A stretch of DNA of 5,767 bases, taken from the NCBI GenBank assembly GCA_035375865.1, contig DAOSQO010000155.1, positions 1 through 5,767 on the forward strand, written 5' to 3'. The notes beneath the pieces are model-generated. The model was not told the DNA's origin, searched no databases, and saw nothing but the letters and a program-made list of their open reading frames with translations. Source of the DNA: BRH-c25 sp029553855. Lineage in GTDB: Bacteria; Bacillota; Clostridia; Lutisporales; Lutisporaceae. Of the stretch, positions 1 through 5,669 are shown one piece after another (position 1 is the stretch's first letter; the number at the start of each line of letters is the position of its first letter). The position numbers and the translations under genes are program-made.

Positions 1-63
1 AGCTGGGAGAGCATCTGCCTTACAAGCAGAGGGTCATAGGTTCGAGCCCTATTGTCCCCACCA
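1..63 (+). tRNA. tRNA-Val(TAC), 5' end cut by window edge
   Basis: This is the 3' part of a valine tRNA gene. The D-arm remnant is followed by an anticodon stem TCTGC/GCAGA (14-18 and 26-30) around the loop CTTACAA, which puts anticodon TAC at 21-23. The T-arm carries the usual GGTTCGAGCC, and the gene ends with discriminator A60 and an encoded CCA at 61-63. The 5' acceptor strand lies outside the window. It is the first visible member of the tRNA cluster and is separated from the next one by an unusually long 150-bp spacer. Confidence 0.95.
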
Positions 64-213
64 ACTTATTTCCACAGAAAATAAGACCGACATTCCTTGA
101 TTTAAGCGAAGCGGAAAAAGACCGACATTCCTTGATTTAAAGCGTAGCATTTGCGGAGCGACTTAGATCTGCGAAGCACATAGCGTTAATAAGCAGCGCA
201 CCAAATTAATGAT
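64..213. other. Structured, repeat-bearing spacer between tRNA-Val and tRNA-Asp
   Basis: This 150-bp spacer has no plausible gene and no convincing sigma-A promoter. It contains a two-copy tandem repeat (83-152) and four heptamers of the form GCGNAGC: 106-112 (GCGAAGC), 142-148 (GCGTAGC), 153-159 (GCGGAGC) and 171-177 (GCGAAGC). The family d(GCGNAGC) is known to fold into very stable mini-hairpins with a two-base-pair GC stem. The other tRNAs here are only 8-11 bp apart, so this spacer stands out. It may be a decayed or duplicated sequence within the tRNA operon, or carry RNA processing sites. Neither role is shown by the sequence. Confidence 0.6.
83..152 (+). repeat. Two-copy tandem direct repeat, 35-bp period
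   Basis: A 23-bp stretch starting AAGACCGACATTCC at 83-105 recurs exactly at 118-140, a period of 35 bp. After each 23-bp core comes a GCGNAGC heptamer (106-112 and 142-148), offset by a single inserted A in the second copy, so the repeated unit includes the heptamer. The last bases of the two units differ. Two copies are too few to call an array, and no spacer variation of CRISPR type is seen. A local duplication by slippage is the simplest reading. Confidence 0.9.
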
Positions 214-290
214 GGCCCAGTAGTTCAGTTGGTTAGAATGCCAGCCTGTCACGCTGGAGGTCGACGGTTCGAGCCCGTTCTGGGTCGCCA
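214..290 (+). tRNA. tRNA-Asp(GTC)
   Basis: A complete cloverleaf can be drawn. The acceptor strands GGCCCAG (214-220) and CTGGGTC (280-286) pair over seven positions with one G-T. The anticodon stem CCAGC/GCTGG encloses loop CTGTCAC with anticodon GTC at 248-250. The T-loop is GGTTCGAGCCC. Discriminator G287 and the encoded CCA (288-290) fit tRNA-Asp. It is probably co-transcribed with the three tRNAs immediately downstream. Confidence 0.98.
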
Positions 291-299
291 TCACACCAT

Positions 300-375
<76 letters not shown>

Positions 376-383
376 TTTTATAT

Positions 384-458
384 GCGGGTTTAACTCAGTG
401 GTAGAGTGTCACCTTGCCAAGGTGAAAGTCGCGAGTTCGAATCTCGTAACCCGCTCCA
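384..458 (+). tRNA. tRNA-Gly(GCC)
   Basis: The acceptor strands GCGGGTT (384-390) and AACCCGC (448-454) pair perfectly. The anticodon stem TCACC/GGTGA holds loop TTGCCAA with anticodon GCC at 416-418. Discriminator T455 and encoded CCA (456-458) fit bacterial tRNA-Gly. It lies 11 bp before tRNA-Cys. Confidence 0.98.
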
Positions 459-469
459 TAATTACATTA

Positions 470-543
470 GGCGACATAGCCAAGTGGCAAGGCAGAGGAC
501 TGCAAATCCTTTATCCCCGGTTCAAATCCGGGTGTCGCCTCCA
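470..543 (+). tRNA. tRNA-Cys(GCA)
   Basis: The acceptor strands GGCGACA (470-476) and TGTCGCC (533-539) pair perfectly. The anticodon loop CTGCAAA gives anticodon GCA at 502-504. Discriminator T540, a known identity element for tRNA-Cys, is followed by encoded CCA (541-543). This is the last tRNA of the cluster, and a terminator hairpin starts 10 bp later. Confidence 0.98.
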
Positions 544-553
544 TGATGATATA

Positions 554-586
554 ACTTATTGGATACAATAAGTGTTTTTGTTTTTT
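554..586 (+). terminator. Intrinsic terminator of the tRNA cluster
   Basis: A perfect 7-bp stem ACTTATT (554-560) / AATAAGT (567-573) with loop GGATAC is followed by a T-rich tract, TTTTTG then TTTTTTG (575-587). The stem is AT-rich and therefore weak, but its placement 10 bp after the CCA of tRNA-Cys and the long T tract make it a good candidate for ending the tRNA transcript. Confidence 0.75.
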
Positions 587-681
587 GTATACATATTCGA
601 CTCAACTAATTTCCGTGTAATAAATGTGTTCTCGTCACATACAGAAGTGTTTTGGAATTAAAAATGCGGGGGTGGATGTAA

Positions 682-1440
682 TTGGAGTTTTTAAAAGTGC
701 CGTTTATTCCTGATGGAAAGGTTAGCCTGGCTATGTTGGATTATCGAATAAATCCTGTCATTGAAGAAAATCTTAATAAAAACGGTATTGAATGCATAAA
801 AACAGTAAGATGTCAGGAATTATACAAGGCTGTGGATGGACATCCAGATATGCTTATGCTGCATATTGGAGGCAAAAGAATAGTTCTGGCTCCAAATATA
901 TATGAAGCCCTAACTCCAGTTCTTGAGAAAAAAGGATTTGCAGTGACAAAGGGTGCAACTTGGCTGGTTAGAAACTATCCAGGCAATATTGCATATAATG
1001 TATTGAAAGTTGGGGATATTGCTTTTCATAATTTGAAATATACTGATCCTGAAGTGAGAAAGGCCCTTGAAGAAGAGAATTCAGTGATGATTGATGTCAG
1101 ACAGGGCTATACAAAATGTTCAGTCTGCATATTAGACGAAAGAACCATAATAACATCAGACCGAAAGATTTCCAGAATTGCAGAGAAATATGGCATAGAA
1201 AGCTTTTTGATAAAACCGGGGGGAATAGAATTAAAAGGTTTGGGTTATGGGTTTATCGGCGGTGCAAGCGGCTTGATATCAAGAAAACAAATAGCCTTTA
1301 CAGGGAGTATTGAGAGCTTGAATGAAGGCCGTAAATTAGTAGATTTCATTAACAATAAAGGTTTTGAAATAATTACTTTGTTTAATGAAAAGCTTACGGA
1401 TTATGGGTCTGTTATACCTTTAAAATGTCATTCGATTTAA
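682..1440 (+). CDS. DUF6873-like GME-fold protein of unknown function
   Basis: This is a 252-residue soluble protein with no signal peptide or membrane segment. It starts at TTG 682. A stop codon (TAA 679-681) directly precedes it in frame, and a G-rich ribosome binding site (GGGGGTGG, 668-675) sits 6 bp upstream, so no earlier start is possible. I recognise it, with moderate certainty, as the clostridial family annotated as DUF6873, a relative of the guanidino-group modifying enzyme fold (arginine deiminase, dimethylargininase). Visible conserved-looking blocks are GHPDM at 53-57, FHN at 115-117, QGYTKCSVC at 141-149 (C146, C149), TSD at 158-160, GFIGGASG at 190-197 and DYGSVIPL at 240-247. 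A second Cys near the end (C249) could be compared with the GME nucleophile position, but I cannot align it with confidence. No substrate can be inferred. It stands alone between the tRNA terminator and ytxC, with no clear promoter. Confidence 0.8.
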   Translation: MEFLKVPFIPDGKVSLAMLDYRINPVIEENLNKNGIECIKTVRCQELYKAVDGHPDMLMLHIGGKRIVLAPNIYEALTPVLEKKGFAVTKGATWLVRNYPGNIAYNVLKVGDIAFHNLKYTDPEVRKALEEENSVMIDVRQGYTKCSVCILDERTIITSDRKISRIAEKYGIESFLIKPGGIELKGLGYGFIGGASGLISRKQIAFTGSIESLNEGRKLVDFINNKGFEIITLFNEKLTDYGSVIPLKCHSI

Positions 1441-1634
1441 TTGTATTTTATACCATAACTGAAATATTTACAGATAAAGTATAATATTAGCAATAATTTA
1501 AGAAGAAAGATAAGCAACTGCAGATTATTCCATATTTCACCAGCTCTTTGGCACTGAATACAAGAAATTTTATGACAAATACTAATTGAAACAAAGTGAT
1601 TTATCAGTGTCCAATAAAGGAGGGAGTTGGACAA
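1441..1634. other. Gene-free interval between the GME-fold gene and ytxC
   Basis: The interval is AT-rich, with no open frame that has a ribosome binding site and no T-tailed hairpin ending the upstream gene. A perfect TATAAT (1480-1485) could be a -10 box, but no good -35 sequence lies 16-18 bp upstream. A 6-bp inverted repeat, TTATAC/GTATAA (1448-1453 and 1479-1484), is too weak and AT-rich to interpret. A sporulation sigma factor promoter for ytxC could lie here, but I do not see a convincing match. Confidence 0.4.
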
Positions 1635-2558
1635 ATGTATCTCGTAGCAATAGGCTCATGCAGTGATGCTGAAATAATAAAAGAAGATATATACAGTCAA
1701 TTGAATGAGGCAAAAAAGAAAGGTATAGATGTTGTTCGTGAGGATTACTATATCGGAAGTTCACTATTTGTAAGCTGTGGTGCAGAGGAAACGTTCATCA
1801 GCGGAATTACAGACAGAAAAGCTTATAAAGAGTTTAAATATATTCTTGCAACGATTTTGACGGAGGTAATTATCAAACATTATGAAATAAAGCTTTTCAA
1901 AAAAATTATTAAGGAAAACTTTTTTTATTTAAACGATAGGGAACGGACAATTGTTGCAGACAATGCATACAAACTTTTGAATAATAAAGACCCAGTAGAG
2001 CCGGGAGGCTTTTATAAAAGAGACAGAAGAAACAAAATCATGCAAAATATATTGGAATATTTGGATACAGAGAATGAATTTAATATAGAGGGCTTTATCA
2101 ATTTCAGGCTTAATTCTTATTTAAGCGAGTTAAATGAGGTAATTGAACGGGCTTTGGAAATCTATGTTGCAGAGAGGGAATACAATGAGTTTATTAAATT
2201 GCTGAGATATTTTGTAGAAATCCAGGAGTCCAAGGTAGATGTTTTACACTTATTCCAATCCAAAGATGGAAGGTATTTGTTGTTTGATGAAAACAGAAAT
2301 AGTATAAGCAGTGAGTATTTTGATGAGTTGCGGTCAGAAATCTTAGATGATGCAATTAATTACGATGATCTTCTGATTAGTACGCTAATTACAATTTCAC
2401 CTAATAAAATAATGATACATGATATAGAAGGATTTAAGAACAGAGAACTCGTTCAAACTATAATGAACGTGTTTGCGGAAAGGATAACAATTTGCAGCAG
2501 GTGCGATTTGTGCGGCAGCCCGTCAGATAGCAAAAAACCAAACAAATATAGCCTGTAA
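1635..2558 (+). CDS. ytxC: YtxC-like sporulation protein
   Basis: This is a 307-residue protein matching the YtxC family of putative sporulation proteins (281 aa in B. subtilis). It is found in endospore formers and has no known biochemical activity. I chose ATG 1635 because AAAGGAGGGAG (1616-1626) lies just upstream. An in-frame GTG at 1596 would add 13 residues that overlap this site. The N-terminal region carries a short hydrophobic patch (VAIGSC). The middle is highly charged and helical, with an FINFRL segment (about 154-159) and a REYNEFIKLLRYFVEIQ segment (about 181-197) that are typical of the family. The C terminus carries C287-x2-C290-x2-C293 (CSRCDLC), which looks like a metal-binding site, followed by a short polar tail. 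In B. subtilis ytxC also lies just upstream of thrS, which supports the assignment. Direct evidence for a sporulation role here is lacking. Confidence 0.88.
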   Translation: MYLVAIGSCSDAEIIKEDIYSQLNEAKKKGIDVVREDYYIGSSLFVSCGAEETFISGITDRKAYKEFKYILATILTEVIIKHYEIKLFKKIIKENFFYLNDRERTIVADNAYKLLNNKDPVEPGGFYKRDRRNKIMQNILEYLDTENEFNIEGFINFRLNSYLSELNEVIERALEIYVAEREYNEFIKLLRYFVEIQESKVDVLHLFQSKDGRYLLFDENRNSISSEYFDELRSEILDDAINYDDLLISTLITISPNKIMIHDIEGFKNRELVQTIMNVFAERITICSRCDLCGSPSDSKKPNKYSL

Positions 2559-2751
2559 ATGGGATTTGTGATATAATAACCTTTGATTTGAGTGCCTGCG
2601 CCGGAATTTCCTCATTGCATTCGGAAAAGGCGCATGGGCTTCAAATACGGCGAAGCCGCTATTTGTTCTATGCCGTGCGATTATTTGCTCCGCAAACGCA
2701 CGAGGGCGGATATCACAAATACAAAAACTAATGATAATCGGGGGCTATTAA
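2559..2751. other. Non-coding gap between ytxC and the DUF445 gene
   Basis: The interval is occupied almost entirely by the inverted-repeat element at 2564-2720. It starts 5 bp after the ytxC stop and ends about 30 bp before the DUF445 start. Only the DUF445 ribosome binding site, a run of five G at 2740-2744, lies outside it. No promoter with good -35 and -10 boxes is apparent. The interior of the element is more GC-rich than the flanking genes. Confidence 0.6.
2564..2720. repeat. 157-bp MITE-like element: 11-bp terminal inverted repeats around three hairpins
   Basis: ATTTGTGATAT (2564-2574) and its exact reverse complement ATATCACAAAT (2710-2720) bound the element. Inside are three nested hairpins. 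Hairpin A (2597-2634) has TGCGCC/GGCGCA outside and TTTCC/GGAAA inside. Hairpin B (2642-2665) has CAAATA/TATTTG and CGGC/GCCG with a GAA loop and one bulged C, and contains the stable mini-hairpin heptamer GCGAAGC at 2650-2656. Hairpin C (2674-2702) has CGTGCG/CGCACG outside and TTTGC/GCAAA inside with loop TCC. No T tract follows any of them, so it is not an ordinary terminator. No coding potential and no clear target-site duplication are seen. It could be a small non-autonomous mobile repeat or a structured RNA in the ytxC-DUF445 transcript. Confidence 0.75.
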
Positions 2752-3348
2752 ATGTATGAGGTACTGTTTTTAATAATTATTGGTGCAGTAATCGGCTGGA
2801 TCACAAATGTACTTGCAATAAAAATGCTGTTCAGACCTATAAAACCCATAAGGATACCGGTTTTTAACATAACAATACAGGGACTGATTCCTAAAAGAAG
2901 GCACGATATCGCCATAAGCATCGGGGAGGTTGTAGAGAAGGAACTTATATCAATACACGAGATTTTTGACAGATTAGTGACAGAAGAAAATAAAAAAGAA
3001 GTAATAATTATAATAAAGGAGAAGTTGCTTAGAGTAATTGACTATAAAATCCCTGCTATTATACCTTATTCAATAAAAAACAAAATAATTGACTACTTCG
3101 GTGAGCAGATAAATAAGGATGCAATGTCAATACTCGACAGCTCCATTGACGGCATTATAAGCAATACAGTATATAAGGTAAAGATAGGAGAAATGGTTAA
3201 AGAAAAAATCGAAGATATTGAGCTTATGAATATGGAGAAAATTATTATAAGTCTTGTCCACAGAGAATTAAAATATATTGAAATGCTTGGAGGGCTTCTT
3301 GGAGGGATAATAGGGTTCTTGCAGGCAGTTGTCATGAAATTAATTTAA
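2752..3348 (+). CDS. DUF445 family membrane protein (short form)
   Basis: This is a 198-residue protein of the DUF445 (YheB-like) family, whose function is not established. It starts at ATG 2752, 7 bp after GGGGG (2740-2744). The N-terminal membrane segment (about 4-27) contains the family signature IGWITNVLAIKMLFRP, followed by GLIPKRRHDIAISIG (44-58). A charged, helical middle region (about 60-170) probably lies on one face of the membrane. The C terminus has HRELKYIEMLGG and a second hydrophobic segment (about 179-196), GGLLGGIIGFLQAVV, which is the typical end of this family. Members are often about 400 residues. This length fits the short form common in Clostridia, and both conserved ends are present, so I do not think it is truncated. 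It probably shares a transcript with ytxC, separated by the inverted-repeat element. The thrS promoter begins at the base after its stop codon. Confidence 0.9.
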   Translation: MYEVLFLIIIGAVIGWITNVLAIKMLFRPIKPIRIPVFNITIQGLIPKRRHDIAISIGEVVEKELISIHEIFDRLVTEENKKEVIIIIKEKLLRVIDYKIPAIIPYSIKNKIIDYFGEQINKDAMSILDSSIDGIISNTVYKVKIGEMVKEKIEDIELMNMEKIIISLVHRELKYIEMLGGLLGGIIGFLQAVVMKLI

Positions 3349-3377
3349 TTGACTTTTTATTTTAAAGAATATATAAT
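3349..3377 (+). promoter_or_regulatory. Sigma-A promoter of the thrS leader
   Basis: The -35 box TTGACT (3349-3354) and a perfect -10 box TATAAT (3372-3377) are separated by exactly 17 bp. The predicted start of transcription is near 3384, which places the first Stem I strand of the T-box about 17 nt into the RNA. The -35 box begins directly after the TAA of the DUF445 gene, so thrS has its own promoter with no wasted sequence. Confidence 0.9.
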
Positions 3378-3400
3378 TTATAGATAATAATAATACTGTA

Positions 3401-3622
3401 TTGCTATGATAAGGACAAGTAAATCAAAGAGTACCAGCAGAGATGGAATGTCAGTGTCTGAAAGCATTCCTTGGATACCTTGATTGAAAACCACCTTGGA
3501 GCAACGGGTTGAAAGGGCATTGCGCTTAAGTAAGCTTAGTCGTTGATTACGTTACAATCCAGAGTACAAATCAGGGTGGAACCGCGGGAACTTCTCTCGC
3601 CCCTCAAGGGGCGGGATTTTTT
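3401..3622 (+). promoter_or_regulatory. T-box riboswitch, threonine-specific, upstream of thrS
   Basis: This leader RNA senses uncharged tRNA-Thr and allows thrS transcription when charging is low. Stem I can be drawn from base pairing TTGCT (3401-3405) / AGCAA (3500-3504), then AAGG/CCTT (3411-3414 and 3494-3497). The specifier loop has an AGTA motif on its 5' side (3418-3421), followed by ATCAA/TTGAT and the distal hairpin GGAATG/CATTCC (3445-3450 and 3465-3470). The 3' side of the specifier loop carries ACC (3490-3492), a threonine codon, followed by the purine A3493 as usual. The T-box sequence AGGGTGGAACCGCGG (3573-3587) forms the antiterminator. AGGG pairs with CCCT (3601-3604) and GCGGG with CTCGC (3596-3600), around the seven-base bulge TGGAACC. 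TGGA in that bulge is complementary to an acceptor end TCCA. Confidence 0.95.
3595..3622 (+). terminator. T-box-controlled intrinsic terminator before thrS
   Basis: The GC-rich stem CGCCCC (3598-3603) / GGGGCG (3608-3613), with loop TCAA, is extended by T-G, C-G and T-A pairs to about 9 bp. It is followed by TTTTTT (3617-3622). The 5' strand of this stem is the sequence that the antiterminator uses, so the two structures are mutually exclusive, as expected for transcription attenuation. Confidence 0.95.
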
Positions 3623-3694
3623 GTTTTTGAAACTGAATCCTGTGCCTTGAAAAAGGCCATATAATTTCAAACTCGACTATAAGGAGGAATAATA

Positions 3695-5605
3695 ATGATA
3701 AAAGTAACTTTAAAAGATGGCTCGATTAAAGAATTTCAGAAGGGTATTGCAGTTGGGGAAATAGTTGCTTCTATTGGAGGCGGTCTTCTGAAAGCCGCAT
3801 TGGCTGCAAAAATTAACGGAAAGGTTACAGACTTGAGCACTCCAATAAATGAGGATTGCAATCTTGAAATACTGACATTCGATGATAATGAGGGGAAATG
3901 GGCGCTCAGGCATACCTCATCCCATATTTTAGCCCAAGCGGTAAAGAGGCTTTACCCCGGGGTGAAGCTTGCAATTGGACCGGCAATAGATACAGGCTTT
4001 TACTATGATATTGATTCGGACAAATCTTTTTCGGAGGAAGACCTTATCTCTATAGAAAAAGAAATGGAGAAAATAGTAAAAGAGGATCTAAAGCTTGAAA
4101 GGTTTGAGCTGCCCAGAAATGAAGCTATCGATGTGATGAGCAGGATGGGTGAAAGCTATAAGGTTGAACTGATCAACGACCTGCCGGAGGATGAGATAAT
4201 ATCTTTTTACAGGCAGGGGGAATTTATAGACTTATGTGCAGGCCCTCATGCACCTTCTACCGGAAGAGTTAAGGCTTTTAAGCTTCTAAGCGTGGCCGGG
4301 GCATATTGGAGGGGCAGCGAGAAAAATAAGATGCTTCAAAGAATTTATGGAACTTCTTTTATAAAGAAAAGCCAGCTGGATGAGTATTTGAATTTGCTTG
4401 AGGAAGCAAAAAAGCGGGATCACAGAAAACTTGGGAAAGAACTTGATTTGTTCAGCCTGCAGGAAGAGGGTCCCGGTTTTCCATTTTTTCATCCGAAAGG
4501 AATGATAGTAAGAAATGAACTTGAAGACTTCTGGAGGAATATTCATAGAAAGAACGGATACAAAGAGATTAAGACTCCAATTATTCTGAGCGAGGATTTG
4601 TGGCATCAATCGGGGCACTGGGATCACTATAAGGAAAACATGTACTTTACAAAAATCGATGAGAAAAACTATGCGATTAAACCGATGAACTGTCCTGGCG
4701 GAATACTGATATATAAGAATTCAATGTATAGCTACAAGGATTTGCCCCTTAGGATGGGTGAATTGGGGCTTGTGCATAGGCATGAGCTTTCGGGCGCCCT
4801 TCACGGTCTTATGCGGGTAAGGAATTTTACCCAGGACGATGCTCATATTTTTATGACTCCTGAGCAGATAAAAGAGGAGGTTCTTGGGGTAATAAGGCTG
4901 ACAGACTATATTTACAAACTATTTGGCTTCAAATACAGAGTTGAGCTTTCGACAAGACCGGAGAATTCAATGGGCAGCGACGAAGATTGGGAGAACGCAA
5001 CCGAATCATTAAGAGATGCATTGGATGCGGCAGGTTTGGCTTATAAGGTTAATGAAGGTGACGGAGCTTTCTATGGACCGAAAATTGATTTTCATTTGGA
5101 GGATTGCATTGGACGTACATGGCAGTGCGGCACCATACAGTTGGATTTTCAGATGCCCGAAAAATTTAATCTGACTTATATAGGGACAGACAGTGAAAAA
5201 CATAGACCGGTTATGATCCACAGGACAATATATGGAAGCATGGAGAGGTTTATAGGGATACTAATCGAAGAGTATGCAGGCGCATTTCCTGTATGGCTGG
5301 CTCCTGTGCAGGCAGTAATACTGCCTGTATCCGAAAGACAGAGGGATTATGCCGAAAAGCTGAAAGAACGGCTTGAAGAATTGGATATTCGCGCTGAAGC
5401 CGATCTGAGAAGTGAAAAGATAGGGTACAAAATCAGAGAGGCACAAATGCAAAAAGTACCATATATGCTGGTAGTTGGAGATAAGGAAGTGGAAATTGAG
5501 GCTGTAGCGGTTAGAGACAGAAAGGAAGGCGACAGGGGGGTAATGAAGTTTGAGGACTTCCTAGCTCAAATCCAAGACGAAATAAAGAACAAAATCAGCA
5601 AATAA
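3695..5605 (+). CDS. thrS: Threonyl-tRNA synthetase
   Basis: Threonyl-tRNA synthetase charges tRNA-Thr with threonine in the cytoplasm, using ATP. The start ATG 3695 lies 7 bp after AAGGAGG (3681-3687). At 636 residues it is full length for the bacterial enzyme. Residues 1-60 form the TGS domain. The editing domain follows, with H73-x3-H77 in HTSSH and C181-x3-H185 in LCAGPH, the residues that clear serine mischarged onto tRNA-Thr. The class II catalytic core runs from about 240 to 530. It has motif 1 around 290-315, motif 2 around HRHELSGALHG (361-371), and motif 3 around MIHRTIYGSMERFIG (507-521). The zinc ligands that recognise threonine appear to be C333 (MNCPGG), H384 (DDAH) and H509 (MIHR). 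The C-terminal anticodon-binding domain covers about 535-636. All key residues are present. Expression is controlled by the T-box leader. Confidence 0.99.
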   Translation: MIKVTLKDGSIKEFQKGIAVGEIVASIGGGLLKAALAAKINGKVTDLSTPINEDCNLEILTFDDNEGKWALRHTSSHILAQAVKRLYPGVKLAIGPAIDTGFYYDIDSDKSFSEEDLISIEKEMEKIVKEDLKLERFELPRNEAIDVMSRMGESYKVELINDLPEDEIISFYRQGEFIDLCAGPHAPSTGRVKAFKLLSVAGAYWRGSEKNKMLQRIYGTSFIKKSQLDEYLNLLEEAKKRDHRKLGKELDLFSLQEEGPGFPFFHPKGMIVRNELEDFWRNIHRKNGYKEIKTPIILSEDLWHQSGHWDHYKENMYFTKIDEKNYAIKPMNCPGGILIYKNSMYSYKDLPLRMGELGLVHRHELSGALHGLMRVRNFTQDDAHIFMTPEQIKEEVLGVIRLTDYIYKLFGFKYRVELSTRPENSMGSDEDWENATESLRDALDAAGLAYKVNEGDGAFYGPKIDFHLEDCIGRTWQCGTIQLDFQMPEKFNLTYIGTDSEKHRPVMIHRTIYGSMERFIGILIEEYAGAFPVWLAPVQAVILPVSERQRDYAEKLKERLEELDIRAEADLRSEKIGYKIREAQMQKVPYMLVVGDKEVEIEAVAVRDRKEGDRGVMKFEDFLAQIQDEIKNKISK

Positions 5606-5621
5606 TAACCATAAGAAAGCG

Positions 5622-5669
5622 AAGAGGTGTAGCAAAACTATTAATAAATAGTTAACGGCACCTCTTTTT
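5622..5669 (+). terminator. Intrinsic terminator of thrS
   Basis: The outer stem AAGAGGTG (5622-5629) / CACCTCTT (5659-5666) and inner stem AACTATT (5636-5642) / AATAGTT (5647-5653), with loop AATA, form a long two-part hairpin. It runs into the T tract TTTTT (5665-5669), 16 bp after the thrS stop. On the opposite strand the stem is followed by CGCTTTCTT, a weaker T tract, so limited bidirectional use is possible. Confidence 0.9.

Noticed and set aside
83..152. Repeated unit as the start of a CRISPR array
   Set aside because: There are only two copies, the intervals are 12 bp rather than 30-40 bp, and no cas genes are present.
664..681. Five-codon mini-frame (ATG CGG GGG TGG ATG TAA) directly before the TTG start, as a leader peptide
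   Set aside because: It overlaps the ribosome binding site of the downstream gene and has no binding site of its own, so it is most likely a by-product of that sequence.
1467..1485. TTTACA and TATAAT as a sigma-A promoter for ytxC
   Set aside because: The two boxes are only 7 bp apart, and no other -35 sequence lies at a workable distance.
1596..1634. GTG 1596 as the start of ytxC
   Set aside because: The strong GGAGG site at 1619-1623 lies inside this extension and points to ATG 1635. The added residues do not resemble the family N terminus.
2597..2702. The three hairpins as a terminator of ytxC
   Set aside because: None is followed by a T tract on either strand, and the terminal inverted repeats suggest a discrete element.
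4286..4627. 113-residue open frame antisense to thrS
   Set aside because: It lies wholly inside a fully conserved thrS on the other strand, has no ribosome binding site of note, and its composition reflects the complement of thrS codons.
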